From Gluconacetobacter tumulisoli (GTDB lineage Bacteria > Pseudomonadota > Alphaproteobacteria > Acetobacterales > Acetobacteraceae): a stretch of DNA of 64,000 nt. The stretch is from contig NZ_JABEQM010000005.1 in the NCBI RefSeq assembly GCF_014174155.1, positions 62,001 to 126,000 of the forward strand, in the 5' to 3' direction. Every line of letters starts with the position of its first letter. Position 1 is the first letter of the stretch. The position numbers were made by a program, and so were the translations under genes. This document shows positions 44,973 through 52,758 of this stretch, one piece after another. A model generated the notes under the pieces. The model had not been told where the DNA came from. It was given only the letters and a program-made list of their open reading frames with translations, and searched no databases.

Positions 44973-46119
44973 GCCGGAACGATACCAAGCGTTTCAGGGC
45001 ACGCCAAACGATCCGCACCATCAGCCGCCCTGCGCCCAGCCGCGCGGGGGGCGCCGGCGCGGCCTCGCCCCGCAGGCGGGCCTGCAGGCTGGCGCCGACC
45101 GTTCGTGCGATTTCCGTGGCGAAGACCTGCACGACCGGCCCGCGTCCGAACTGCGCCAGAGGTCCGCGCAGGGCATAGCGCATGTCCATCTCCAGCCGGC
45201 AACGCTCCGCGCCGTCGGGAATCACGTGGAATTCCGCCTCCCCCGACAGGCGCGTGCCGCTGGCCTGGTCCTGCCCCCGGCAGACCAGGCGCCCCGACAT
45301 CGCATCGGTGCGATATTCCACCGTCGCCTCGCCGCCGAAAGCGGCCTGGATCGGCCCCAGGCTGACCCGCATTTCACCCACCAGCCGGTCGTCCTGCCGT
45401 GACAGCAGGCGGGCGCCCGGCACGCATTCCACGACCAGGACCGGATCGCGGACCGCCGCCCACACCTGGTCGGCGGGCACGTCCAGCATCAGGACCTGCC
45501 GCATCCGGTCCGGCGCGCCGTCCGGCCCGGCATCCGGGGCCGCGACTGGGGCTCCGGTTGCCGGGTCCATCACCCCTGTACCGGCACCCGTGTCGCGCAG
45601 GCGCGGCGCGAAGCGGGCGGCCGGCAGGGGGGCTGGACGGACGGGGGCCGCCTCGCCCCGCCGGGCGTCCAGCACCCGCAGGATCGCGCGCACGATGCCG
45701 CCATAGCCCGTGCACCGGCATAAATTCCCCGCCAGTTCCAGCCGGACCCGCGCCTCGTCCGCGCCGGGCAGGCGCAGGACGATGTCGCGGGCGGTGACCA
45801 GCATCCCCGGCGTGCAATAGCCGCATTGCAGCGCATGCTCCGCGGTGAAGGCGGCGCGCAGTTCGGCGACGACCGCATCCTCGGCCAGTCCCTCGATGGT
45901 GCGGACCGACCGCCCGGCGCAGGCCACGGCGCCGGTGATGCAGGACCGCACCGGCGCGCCGTCCAGCAGAATGGTGCACGCGCCGCACACGCCATGCTCG
46001 CACCCCAGATGGGTCCCGGTCAGCAGGTGGGTGTCGCGCAGCAGGTCGGCCAGGCTGGTGCGGGGCGCGATGTCGGCCCCGCGCGTCCGTTCGTTGATGG
46101 TCAGCGTGACGCGCGTCAT
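44962..46119 (-). CDS. Molybdenum hydroxylase 2Fe-2S subunit fused to a CoxG/SRPBCC domain
   Basis: A 385-residue fusion. Residues 1-155 are the small subunit of xanthine-oxidase-type enzymes: plant-type cluster ligands C40, C45, C48, C60 and second-cluster ligands C99, C102, C134, C136 (QCGYCTPGM and NLCRCTGYGGI). After a Pro/Ala-rich linker (about 155-205), residues 205-385 are a CoxG-like domain (VLMLDVPADQVWAAVRDP, VVECVPGARLL, CRLEMDMRYALRGPLAQFGR). CoxG anchors CO dehydrogenase to the membrane in Oligotropha, so the fusion could tether the enzyme to the respiratory membrane. Its start overlaps the FAD-subunit stop (ATGA). Confidence 0.9.
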   Translation of the reverse strand: MTRVTLTINERTRGADIAPRTSLADLLRDTHLLTGTHLGCEHGVCGACTILLDGAPVRSCITGAVACAGRSVRTIEGLAEDAVVAELRAAFTAEHALQCGYCTPGMLVTARDIVLRLPGADEARVRLELAGNLCRCTGYGGIVRAILRVLDARRGEAAPVRPAPLPAARFAPRLRDTGAGTGVMDPATGAPVAAPDAGPDGAPDRMRQVLMLDVPADQVWAAVRDPVLVVECVPGARLLSRQDDRLVGEMRVSLGPIQAAFGGEATVEYRTDAMSGRLVCRGQDQASGTRLSGEAEFHVIPDGAERCRLEMDMRYALRGPLAQFGRGPVVQVFATEIARTVGASLQARLRGEAAPAPPARLGAGRLMVRIVWRALKRLVSFRHDG

Positions 46120-46919
46120 GCTGGCATTACCCTTCCGTTCGTGGCCTGCGCCAGGGCCCGGGCGGCGACAACCGCCTGCATGCGCCGTTCGACCCGCCCC
46201 AGGCCCGATCCCGCCAGCGCATCCCCGACACAGGCGGGATCGGCGCGCACGCCCTGCAGCAGGACGGGCGCGCCGCCGGTCGCCCCGATCACCAGCCGCC
46301 GCACGCCCCGCGCCGGATCGACCAGCAGGGCGGCCATCGCATGGGCGAATTCCCCCGGCTTGCGGCAGGCCTTCACATACCCCCAGCCGAAGCCCGGCCC
46401 GGGACGCGGAATATGCACCGCCTGGACGATCTCGCCCGCCGCCAGCACCGTGCGGAACGCCCCGGTGACGAAACCCGCCAGTGGGATCATCCGGCCGCCG
46501 GACGGGGTCCAGGTCAGGACCGACGCGTCCAGCGCCGTCAGGGTAATGAGCCAGTCCGCCCCCGGATCGGCGTGGCACAGGCTGCCGCCGATCGTGCCGC
46601 GATTGCGCACGGCGCGATAGGCGATGCCGCCTGCAATGCGCGACAGCACGCCCCCCGGCAGGTCGGGCACGCGTCCATCCTCGATCGCGGCATGGCAGGT
46701 CGCGGCGCCCAGCGTGATGACCTGGGCGGTATCCTCCACCCCGGTCAGGCCCGCCAGCGCCGCCAGCGCGACCAGGTGATCGGGGCGCGCCACGCGGAAA
46801 TTCAGCATCGGGCCCAGCGACTGCCCCCCCGCGATCGGCCGTGCGCCGGGACGGGCGATCAGGCGGGCGGCCTCTTCCAGCGTGACGGGGCAGTCATGGT
46901 CGAAGGCGACGGGCTTCAT
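46116..46919 (-). CDS. Molybdenum hydroxylase FAD-binding subunit
   Basis: A 267-residue medium subunit. The FAD motifs are RPIAGGQSLGPMLNFR near 33-48 and RNRGTIGGSLCHADPGADW near 110-128, the two signatures of CoxM-type proteins. It passes electrons from the iron-sulfur subunit to the acceptor. The ATG at 46919 overlaps the large-subunit stop (ATGA), and its stop overlaps the next start, so the three subunits are translationally coupled. It gives no hint of the substrate. Confidence 0.92.
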   Translation of the reverse strand: MKPVAFDHDCPVTLEEAARLIARPGARPIAGGQSLGPMLNFRVARPDHLVALAALAGLTGVEDTAQVITLGAATCHAAIEDGRVPDLPGGVLSRIAGGIAYRAVRNRGTIGGSLCHADPGADWLITLTALDASVLTWTPSGGRMIPLAGFVTGAFRTVLAAGEIVQAVHIPRPGPGFGWGYVKACRKPGEFAHAMAALLVDPARGVRRLVIGATGGAPVLLQGVRADPACVGDALAGSGLGRVERRMQAVVAARALAQATNGRVMPA

Positions 46920-49297
46920 GACACCCCCCTGTCGCAACGATCCATCAGCGCCTGCACGATGCGGTGCGGCGTGATCGGCAGTCGGTCGACCGACACGCCC
47001 AGCGGGCGCAGCGCGTCGTTGACGGCGTTGGCGATGGCCGCCGGGGGCCCGATGGCCCCGCCCTCGCCGATGCCCTTCTGTCCGAATGCGCTGTATGGCG
47101 ACGGGGTCACCATGTGGTCGACCCGCAGCGCCGGAACCTCGGTCGCGCCAGGCAGCATGTAGTCGGCCAGCGTCGTCGCCAGCGGCTGCCCCGCGGAATC
47201 GAAGGGCATTTCCTCGTACAACGCGGTACCGATGCCCTGGGCGACGCCGCCATGCACCTGCCCGTCGACGATCATCGGATTGACCAGCACGCCGCCATCC
47301 TCGCAGATCGCGTAATCAAGAATGGCAACATCCCCCAGTTCGGTATCCACCGACACCACGACCGCGTGCGCGGCATAGCTGAACGTGCCCGTATCGCGCA
47401 GCGTCTTGTACCCGCCGGTGATTTCCAGGCCGCCGGAACAGACATCCGCCGGCAGTTCCTGCGGCCGCAGGTACCAGGTGCGCGCGACCTCGCTGATCGA
47501 AACGGTGCGGGCGCCGCACACCACCTGCCCGCGTTCGATCCGCGCCGCGTCGGGCGCGACCTGCAGCAGATGCGCGCCGATCGCCAGGATGCGTTCGCCC
47601 AGTTCGCGGCAGGCGGTCGCCACCGCTCCACCCGCCATCACCATGCAGCGCGACCCCCATGTCCCCGTCGAGTACGGGGTCAGGGCGGTGTCGCCATGCA
47701 CCACGCGGATCCGTTCTATGGAAATGCCCAGGATTTCATGCCCGACCTGCGCCAGGGTGGTTTCCAGCCCCTGCCCGTGCGACTGGATGCCCACGCGCAA
47801 TTCCAGGCCGCCATCGGGCGTCAGCCGGGCGACCGCCTGTTCGAATCCCGGCACCATCGGGATGCCCCAGCCATGATAGACCGACGTGCCATGGGCCCCC
47901 TGTTCGCAGAAGATCGCGAATCCGATCCCCAGCCGCACCGGTCCGTCCTGCACCGCCTGCCGGCGCCGGACACCCTCGACATCGATCGCCGCGACCACCC
48001 GCCGCAGGGCCTCGGGATAATCGCCGCTGTCGAAATGCTTGTTGGTGATGTTGTCGAACGGCATCGCGTCCGCCGGTACCAGGTTGCGCAGCCGCACCAG
48101 ATGCGGCGCGAGGCCGGTTTCGGCCGCGATGGCGTCCATCATGGTTTCCATCGCATAGCAGACGCCGGCGCGCGCCACGCCGCGATAGGGCACGATCCCC
48201 GCCTTGTTCGTCGCGACCGACCGCGTGACGCAGCGATAGGCGTCCATCCGGTAGGGGCCGGGCAGGATGCTGGCGACCTGGGCGGCCTCCAGACAGGCCG
48301 AGAACGGATAGATCGAATAGGCGCCCGCATCGACCGACGCATCGGCGTCCAGCGCGATCAGCCGTCCGTCGGCGTCGGCATAGGCGGTCAGGTCGTAATG
48401 ATGCTCGCGGCAATTGGCGTTTCCGGCCAGCTGTTCGCGCCGGTCCTCGATCCAGCGCACCGGATGGCCCAGATGCCGCGCCAGGAAACCCGCGCAGACC
48501 TCCTCGGGCAACAGGATGCCCTTGTAGCCGAATCCGCCACCGACATCGGGGGCAATGATGCGCACCTGTTCCTCGGGCAGGCCAAGGCAGCCGGCCAGGC
48601 CGGTACGCACGATATGCGGCATCTGCGTCGAGGTCGTCAGCACCAGCTGTTCCAGCCGCGCTTCCCACCGGGCGATGACGCCGCGCCCTTCCATCGGCGA
48701 CATGCATTGCCGCGCGGTACGCAGCGTGCGGCGCACCACCACCGGCGCGGTCCGCGCGATCTCCGCCAGGTCGGCCTCGACCCGCGTCTGCAGGAACAGG
48801 TTGTCGCCCCAATGGTCGTGCACCAGGGGCGCGTCCGGCCGCGCGGCGTCCAGCATGTCAGACAGCGCCGGCAGTTCGTCATATTCGACGATGACGGCGG
48901 CGGCCAGGTCCTCGGCCTCGGCGCGCGTGTCGGCGACGCAGACGGCCACGGCCTCGCCGACATGGCGGACCTTCCCGCTCGCCAGCGCCGGCTGGGCCGA
49001 GCTTTTGAAACCCGGCAGGCCTGAATTGGCGATAATGGGCAGCACGTCGCACAGGTCGTCCGCGGTGAAGACCAGATGCGCGGCGTCGGCGGGCTTGCGG
49101 ATCGAGACCAGGCGAGCATGGGCATAGGGGCTGCGCACGAACGCCAGTTCGCGCATGCCGGCCAGCCGGATATCGCCGACATATTCCCCCGTTCCCCGCA
49201 AGTAACGATCGTCTTCCTTGCGCGGCACCGAATGGCCGACCCCCTGCCCCGTGTTCCCCGGTGCCGTATCCCCCGCCCGGATGCCGTCGCCCGCCAT
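46916..49297 (-). CDS. Molybdenum hydroxylase large (molybdopterin) subunit, CoxL-like, non-CO-dehydrogenase
   Basis: A 793-residue catalytic subunit. It begins with VPRKEDDRYLRGTGEYVGDI, and has DVGGGFGYKG (Mo-cofactor region), QSHGQGLETTLAQ and GQKGIGEGGAIG, whose E745 is the catalytic glutamate of the xanthine oxidase family. In the active-site loop it has PYRGVARAGVCYAMET; CO dehydrogenase has AYRCSFR there, so it is not a CO dehydrogenase. It probably hydroxylates an aldehyde or N-heteroaromatic ring. It is first in the operon large-FAD-2Fe2S/CoxG-marR and divergent from an amidohydrolase across a shared operator, which favours an amide or heterocycle degradation path. Confidence 0.92.
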   Translation of the reverse strand: MAGDGIRAGDTAPGNTGQGVGHSVPRKEDDRYLRGTGEYVGDIRLAGMRELAFVRSPYAHARLVSIRKPADAAHLVFTADDLCDVLPIIANSGLPGFKSSAQPALASGKVRHVGEAVAVCVADTRAEAEDLAAAVIVEYDELPALSDMLDAARPDAPLVHDHWGDNLFLQTRVEADLAEIARTAPVVVRRTLRTARQCMSPMEGRGVIARWEARLEQLVLTTSTQMPHIVRTGLAGCLGLPEEQVRIIAPDVGGGFGYKGILLPEEVCAGFLARHLGHPVRWIEDRREQLAGNANCREHHYDLTAYADADGRLIALDADASVDAGAYSIYPFSACLEAAQVASILPGPYRMDAYRCVTRSVATNKAGIVPYRGVARAGVCYAMETMMDAIAAETGLAPHLVRLRNLVPADAMPFDNITNKHFDSGDYPEALRRVVAAIDVEGVRRRQAVQDGPVRLGIGFAIFCEQGAHGTSVYHGWGIPMVPGFEQAVARLTPDGGLELRVGIQSHGQGLETTLAQVGHEILGISIERIRVVHGDTALTPYSTGTWGSRCMVMAGGAVATACRELGERILAIGAHLLQVAPDAARIERGQVVCGARTVSISEVARTWYLRPQELPADVCSGGLEITGGYKTLRDTGTFSYAAHAVVVSVDTELGDVAILDYAICEDGGVLVNPMIVDGQVHGGVAQGIGTALYEEMPFDSAGQPLATTLADYMLPGATEVPALRVDHMVTPSPYSAFGQKGIGEGGAIGPPAAIANAVNDALRPLGVSVDRLPITPHRIVQALMDRCDRGVS

Positions 49298-49397
49298 CGC
49301 CCTCCGTCCCTTTTCCCGAGGCGGGACCGTCCCTTTCCCCGGATGGGATCGGAAATCGTAACACCCGCGTCACGACAGGCTTGCATGCCCGCATATC

Positions 49398-49411
49398 GTC
49401 AGTATGCTGAC
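49398..49411. promoter_or_regulatory. Candidate MarR operator, copy 2, at divergent promoters
   Basis: GTCAG (49398-49402) and CTGAC (49407-49411) with a four-base spacer, the same arms as at 44425-44438. On the minus strand it fits exactly between TTAACA (49417-49412) and TATGCG (49395-49390), 16 bases apart. On the plus strand it overlaps TTGCAT (49381) and TATGCT (49403), also 16 bases apart. One bound dimer could shut off both the hydroxylase operon and the amidohydrolase operon. Confidence 0.65.
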
Positions 49412-49434
49412 TGTTAACGGCGGTGGAGGCAACA

Positions 49435-50691
49435 GTGAATCCCACATTCGATCTGATTTTGCGGGGCGGCACGCTGGTGGATCCGATGACCCAGCGGCAT
49501 GGCGTCGCCGATATCGGCATTGCCGGCGGCCGGATCGCGGCCATCGAACCCGCCATCGGCGGCGACGCCTCGGCACGCGAGATCATCGACGTATCGGGCC
49601 GGATCGTGACCGCCGGACTGATCGACACCCATGCCCATGTCTACCAGCACGTCACCGGGCGCTTCGGGCTGGATCCCGACATGGTCGGCGTGGAATCGGG
49701 CGTCACCACCCTGGTCGACCAGGGCGGACCCAGCTGCATGACCATCGGCGGTTTCCGCCATTTCATCGCCGAACGCGCGCAAAGCCGGGTCCTGTGCTTC
49801 CTGTCGGCCTACCTGGTCGGCGGGCTGGAAGGGCATCTCTATCCCGAACTGTACGGGCCGGGTCAGACGAATATCGAACATACCGTCCGCGCAGCGCGCG
49901 AAAACGCGGACATCGTGCGCGGCATCAAGGCCCATGCCGAAATCGGCGGCGTGTCCCGCTGGGGGCTGGAGGTCATCAGGATCGGCAAGCGCATCGCGCG
50001 CGAGGCCGGGATTCCCCTTTATATCCATCTGGGCCAGCTCTGGCCGACCAAGGACGACACGCCCGACATCGACGCGGACGAGATCGTGCGCGAGCTGGTG
50101 CCGCTGATGGAGGCCGGCGACGTGCTGGCCCATCCTTTCACGCGCCATCCGGGCGGATTCATTTCCACCGAGACCAACGCGGTCCATCCCGTCGTATGGG
50201 CGGCGCTGGAACGTGGCGTCACGGTCGATGTCGGGCATGGATCGCATTTCTCGTTCGACATGGCCCGGACGGTCATGGCGGCGGGCATCCGCCCCTATAC
50301 GCTGGGCGCGGACATGCACGGCTACAACGTCCGCGTGCCTTCGGCCACCGACCTGGCCGACCGGGGCCGCAACCCCTTCGCCGGCGTGGCCCCGTTCAAC
50401 CTGACCAACGCCATGTCCAAGCTGCTGTACCTGGGCATGGGGCTGGACGAGGTCGTGGCGACGGTGACCAGCCATCCGGCCCTGATGCTGGGCATGGCCG
50501 ACCGGATCGGATCGCTTCAGGTGGGGCGCGAGGCCGATATCTCGGTCCTGGAGCTGCATCGCGGCAGGTTCGAGATGACGGACAACAGCGGCGTCACGGT
50601 GCAGGCCGGCGAAATGCTCGCCCCCGTCTTCGCACTGCGCGCCGGACGCCGGCACGACGCGACCAGCCCGCTGATCCCGGCCGTCGCGTGA
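49435..50691 (+). CDS. Amidohydrolase/deacetylase-family metallohydrolase
   Basis: A 418-residue amidohydrolase-superfamily enzyme. It begins with the beta-sandwich (FDLILRGGTLVDPMTQRHGVADIGIAGGRIAAI), followed by the metal ligands H66 and H68 in GLIDTHAHVYQHV, a probable bridging lysine in GIKAHAEIGG, LYIHLGQLW, DVGHGSHFSFD and TLGADMHGYN, and ends with the sandwich (GREADISVLEL). It resembles dihydroorotase-like enzymes and N-acyl deacetylases. GTG at 49435 is chosen because GGAGG lies five bases upstream; GTG at 49423 would overlap that site. It is divergent from the molybdenum hydroxylase and coupled to the next hydrolase by a GTGA overlap, so it likely opens or deacylates the oxidised product. 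Confidence 0.87.
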   Translation: MNPTFDLILRGGTLVDPMTQRHGVADIGIAGGRIAAIEPAIGGDASAREIIDVSGRIVTAGLIDTHAHVYQHVTGRFGLDPDMVGVESGVTTLVDQGGPSCMTIGGFRHFIAERAQSRVLCFLSAYLVGGLEGHLYPELYGPGQTNIEHTVRAARENADIVRGIKAHAEIGGVSRWGLEVIRIGKRIAREAGIPLYIHLGQLWPTKDDTPDIDADEIVRELVPLMEAGDVLAHPFTRHPGGFISTETNAVHPVVWAALERGVTVDVGHGSHFSFDMARTVMAAGIRPYTLGADMHGYNVRVPSATDLADRGRNPFAGVAPFNLTNAMSKLLYLGMGLDEVVATVTSHPALMLGMADRIGSLQVGREADISVLELHRGRFEMTDNSGVTVQAGEMLAPVFALRAGRRHDATSPLIPAVA

Positions 50692-51521
50692 CGCACCCGG
50701 CCACCCGGTGGGGCGGCCTGAGCCGCGCGGAACGCGACGCCGCCTATGACAATGTCGCCGCGGTGCCGGGCGCCCGGTCCTACATGGCCGGGCTGCGCGC
50801 CGCGTCGGCCGCGTTCCGGACCGCGCCCCGCGACGCGACGCTGGACGTCGCCTACGGTCCCGCGCCACGGCAGCGCTGGAATCTGTATCCTGCTGAGTCG
50901 GCCGGCGCCCCCTGCCTGGTTTTCCTGCATGGCGGCTACTGGCAATGGAACGACCCCGAACATTTCGCGTGCCTGGCGGCGGGCCTGCGGGCACGGGGCT
51001 GGTCGGTCGCAATGGCGGGCTACACGCTGGCGCCGGAAGCATCGCTAACCCGGATCGTCGGGGAAATCGACGCCGCGCTGACCTGGCTGGCGGCCCACGG
51101 CCGACCCCATGGAATCGCGGGGCCGATCCTGGTATCCGGCTGGTCGGCGGGGGGAACGCTGGCCGCCCTGGCGCTGGGCCACCCCGCCGTCGCGGCTGGC
51201 CTGGCGGTGTCGGGCATCTTCGAACTGGGTCCGCTGCGCGATACCGGGCTGAACGCCGCGCTGAACCTGGCGGATGCGGAAATCAAACGATTTTCGCCCC
51301 TCCGCCTGCCCCCGGTCGGCAAGCCGCTGGCCATCGCCTACGGATCGCGCGAGTTGCCGGCCCTCTGCCATGACAGCCGCGCCCTGCACGGCCTCCGGGC
51401 GGCCGCCCATCAGCCCGGCCTGCTGCTTCCGGTGGCCGGCGCCGATCATTTCAGCATCCTGGAGACGCTGCGCGACCCCGACGGCGAGTTGACCCGGATC
51501 GCGTGCCTGCTGCTGCCCTGA
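50688..51521 (+). CDS. Alpha/beta hydrolase, kynurenine formamidase-like
   Basis: A 277-residue alpha/beta hydrolase starting with GTG inside the amidohydrolase stop codon (GTGA). The oxyanion motif is HGGYW at 81-85, characteristic of arylformamidases and related carboxylesterases. The nucleophile is S153 in VSGWSAGGTLAAL, and the catalytic histidine is in GADHFSILE near residue 256. Family members split N-formylkynurenine or other aryl amides and esters. No signal peptide is visible. With the amidohydrolase it forms a two-gene operon that could finish degradation of an amide-containing ring product. Kynurenine itself is not implied, as no tryptophan dioxygenase is present. Confidence 0.85.
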   Translation: MTHPATRWGGLSRAERDAAYDNVAAVPGARSYMAGLRAASAAFRTAPRDATLDVAYGPAPRQRWNLYPAESAGAPCLVFLHGGYWQWNDPEHFACLAAGLRARGWSVAMAGYTLAPEASLTRIVGEIDAALTWLAAHGRPHGIAGPILVSGWSAGGTLAALALGHPAVAAGLAVSGIFELGPLRDTGLNAALNLADAEIKRFSPLRLPPVGKPLAIAYGSRELPALCHDSRALHGLRAAAHQPGLLLPVAGADHFSILETLRDPDGELTRIACLLLP

Positions 51522-51584
51522 CCGCCGGTCCGGATCAACCGGTCCAACGGCGGGCCCAGCGACGGATCATGTCAGCGGGCCCTG

Positions 51585-52724
51585 TCAGCGCGGACGCAAC
51601 AGGGCGGTGGCCGCCGCGACGTTCCGCGCCGTGTTGCGGACGTTCACGGCGGCTTCGGCCAGGGCCTCGTCCAGGGTGCAGGGGCGGTTCACCACGCTGA
51701 AGACCGCGTCGATGCCATGGGCATGCACCGCCTGCGCGTCGGCGCCCAGCGACCCGGCGATGCCGATGACGGGGCGGCCATGGCGGCGGGCGACGCGGCC
51801 GACACCGACGGGGGCCTTGCCATGCACCGTCTGGCCGTCGATGCGTCCTTCGCCGGTGATGACCAGGTCGGCGTCCGCGACGATCGCATCCAGCCCCAGC
51901 GCATCCGTGACGATGTCCACGCCGGGGCGCAGCGTGGCGCCCAGGAAGGCGATCGCCCCCGCCCCCATGCCGCCGGCGGCGCCGGCGCCGGGGACGTCCG
52001 CCACCGGCCGGCCCAGCGCGCTTTCCAGCACGCGCCCGTACACCGCCAGATTCTCGTCCAGCCGCCGCACCGTCTCCGGCGTCGCGCCCTTCTGCGGCCC
52101 GAAGATTTCCGATGCCCCATGCGGCCCGGTCAGCGGGTTGTCGACGTCGCATGCGACCTCGACCCGGCAGTCGGCCAGCCGGCGGTCCAGCCCCGCCATA
52201 TCGATCGTCGCCAGGCGGCCGAGGGCACCGCCCCCGAACGGCAGTTCGGCCCCCGACCGGTCGCGCAGCGACGCGCCCAGGGCCTGCGCCATGCCAGCGC
52301 CCCCGTCATTCGTGGCGCTGCCGCCCAGGGCCAGGATGATATGGCGGCAACCATGGTCCAGGGCCGCCAGGATCAGTTCCCCGACACCGTATGTCGTGGC
52401 CGCCAGCGGGTCGCGCAATCCGCGCGGCACCAGCATCAGGCCGGCAGCGGCGGCCATTTCCACGACCGCGGTCCGCCCGTCGCCCAGGATGCCGAAATGG
52501 GCGTCGACCGGTTCGCCCAGCGGCCCCGTCACCCCCCGGCGCAGCATCCGGCCACCGGTCGCCACGACCAGGGATTCAGCCGTCCCCTCGCCGCCGTCGG
52601 CGGCCGGAAGCTTCACATAGGCCGCTTCCGGATAGATCTCGCGGAAACCGGCCTCGATCGCGTCGGCCACTTCCAGCGCCGACAGGCTTTCCTTGAAGGA
52701 ATCACAGACGATCACGATCTTCAT
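51585..52724 (-). CDS. glxK: Glycerate kinase
   Basis: A 379-residue GarK/GlxK-type kinase that phosphorylates D-glycerate to 2-phosphoglycerate with ATP. Features are IVCDSFKESLSALEVADAIE near 4-23, LPAADGGEGTAESLV near 39-53, LALGGSATNDGGAGMAQALG near 150-170, GAGAAGGMGAG and ITGEGRIDGQT. Length fits the family. The MFS gene 34 bp upstream and the divergent CdaR regulator indicate a sugar-diacid or glycerate/tartronate route in which a diacid is imported, broken down to glycerate and fed into lower glycolysis. The dehydratase, aldolase and reductase of that route are not in the window. Confidence 0.93.
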   Translation of the reverse strand: MKIVIVCDSFKESLSALEVADAIEAGFREIYPEAAYVKLPAADGGEGTAESLVVATGGRMLRRGVTGPLGEPVDAHFGILGDGRTAVVEMAAAAGLMLVPRGLRDPLAATTYGVGELILAALDHGCRHIILALGGSATNDGGAGMAQALGASLRDRSGAELPFGGGALGRLATIDMAGLDRRLADCRVEVACDVDNPLTGPHGASEIFGPQKGATPETVRRLDENLAVYGRVLESALGRPVADVPGAGAAGGMGAGAIAFLGATLRPGVDIVTDALGLDAIVADADLVITGEGRIDGQTVHGKAPVGVGRVARRHGRPVIGIAGSLGADAQAVHAHGIDAVFSVVNRPCTLDEALAEAAVNVRNTARNVAAATALLRPR

Positions 52725-52758
52725 TGCTGCCTCCTTGGACGATTGCCCCTTCGGGGTC

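Noticed and set aside
46916-49297. Carbon monoxide dehydrogenase (CoxL)
   Set aside because: The AYRCSFR active-site motif is absent (GVARAGVCYAMET instead), and no coxD/E/F-type accessory genes are nearby.
50688-51521. True kynurenine pathway enzyme
   Set aside because: HGGYW fits formamidases, but no tryptophan dioxygenase or kynureninase is present; kept as formamidase-like only.
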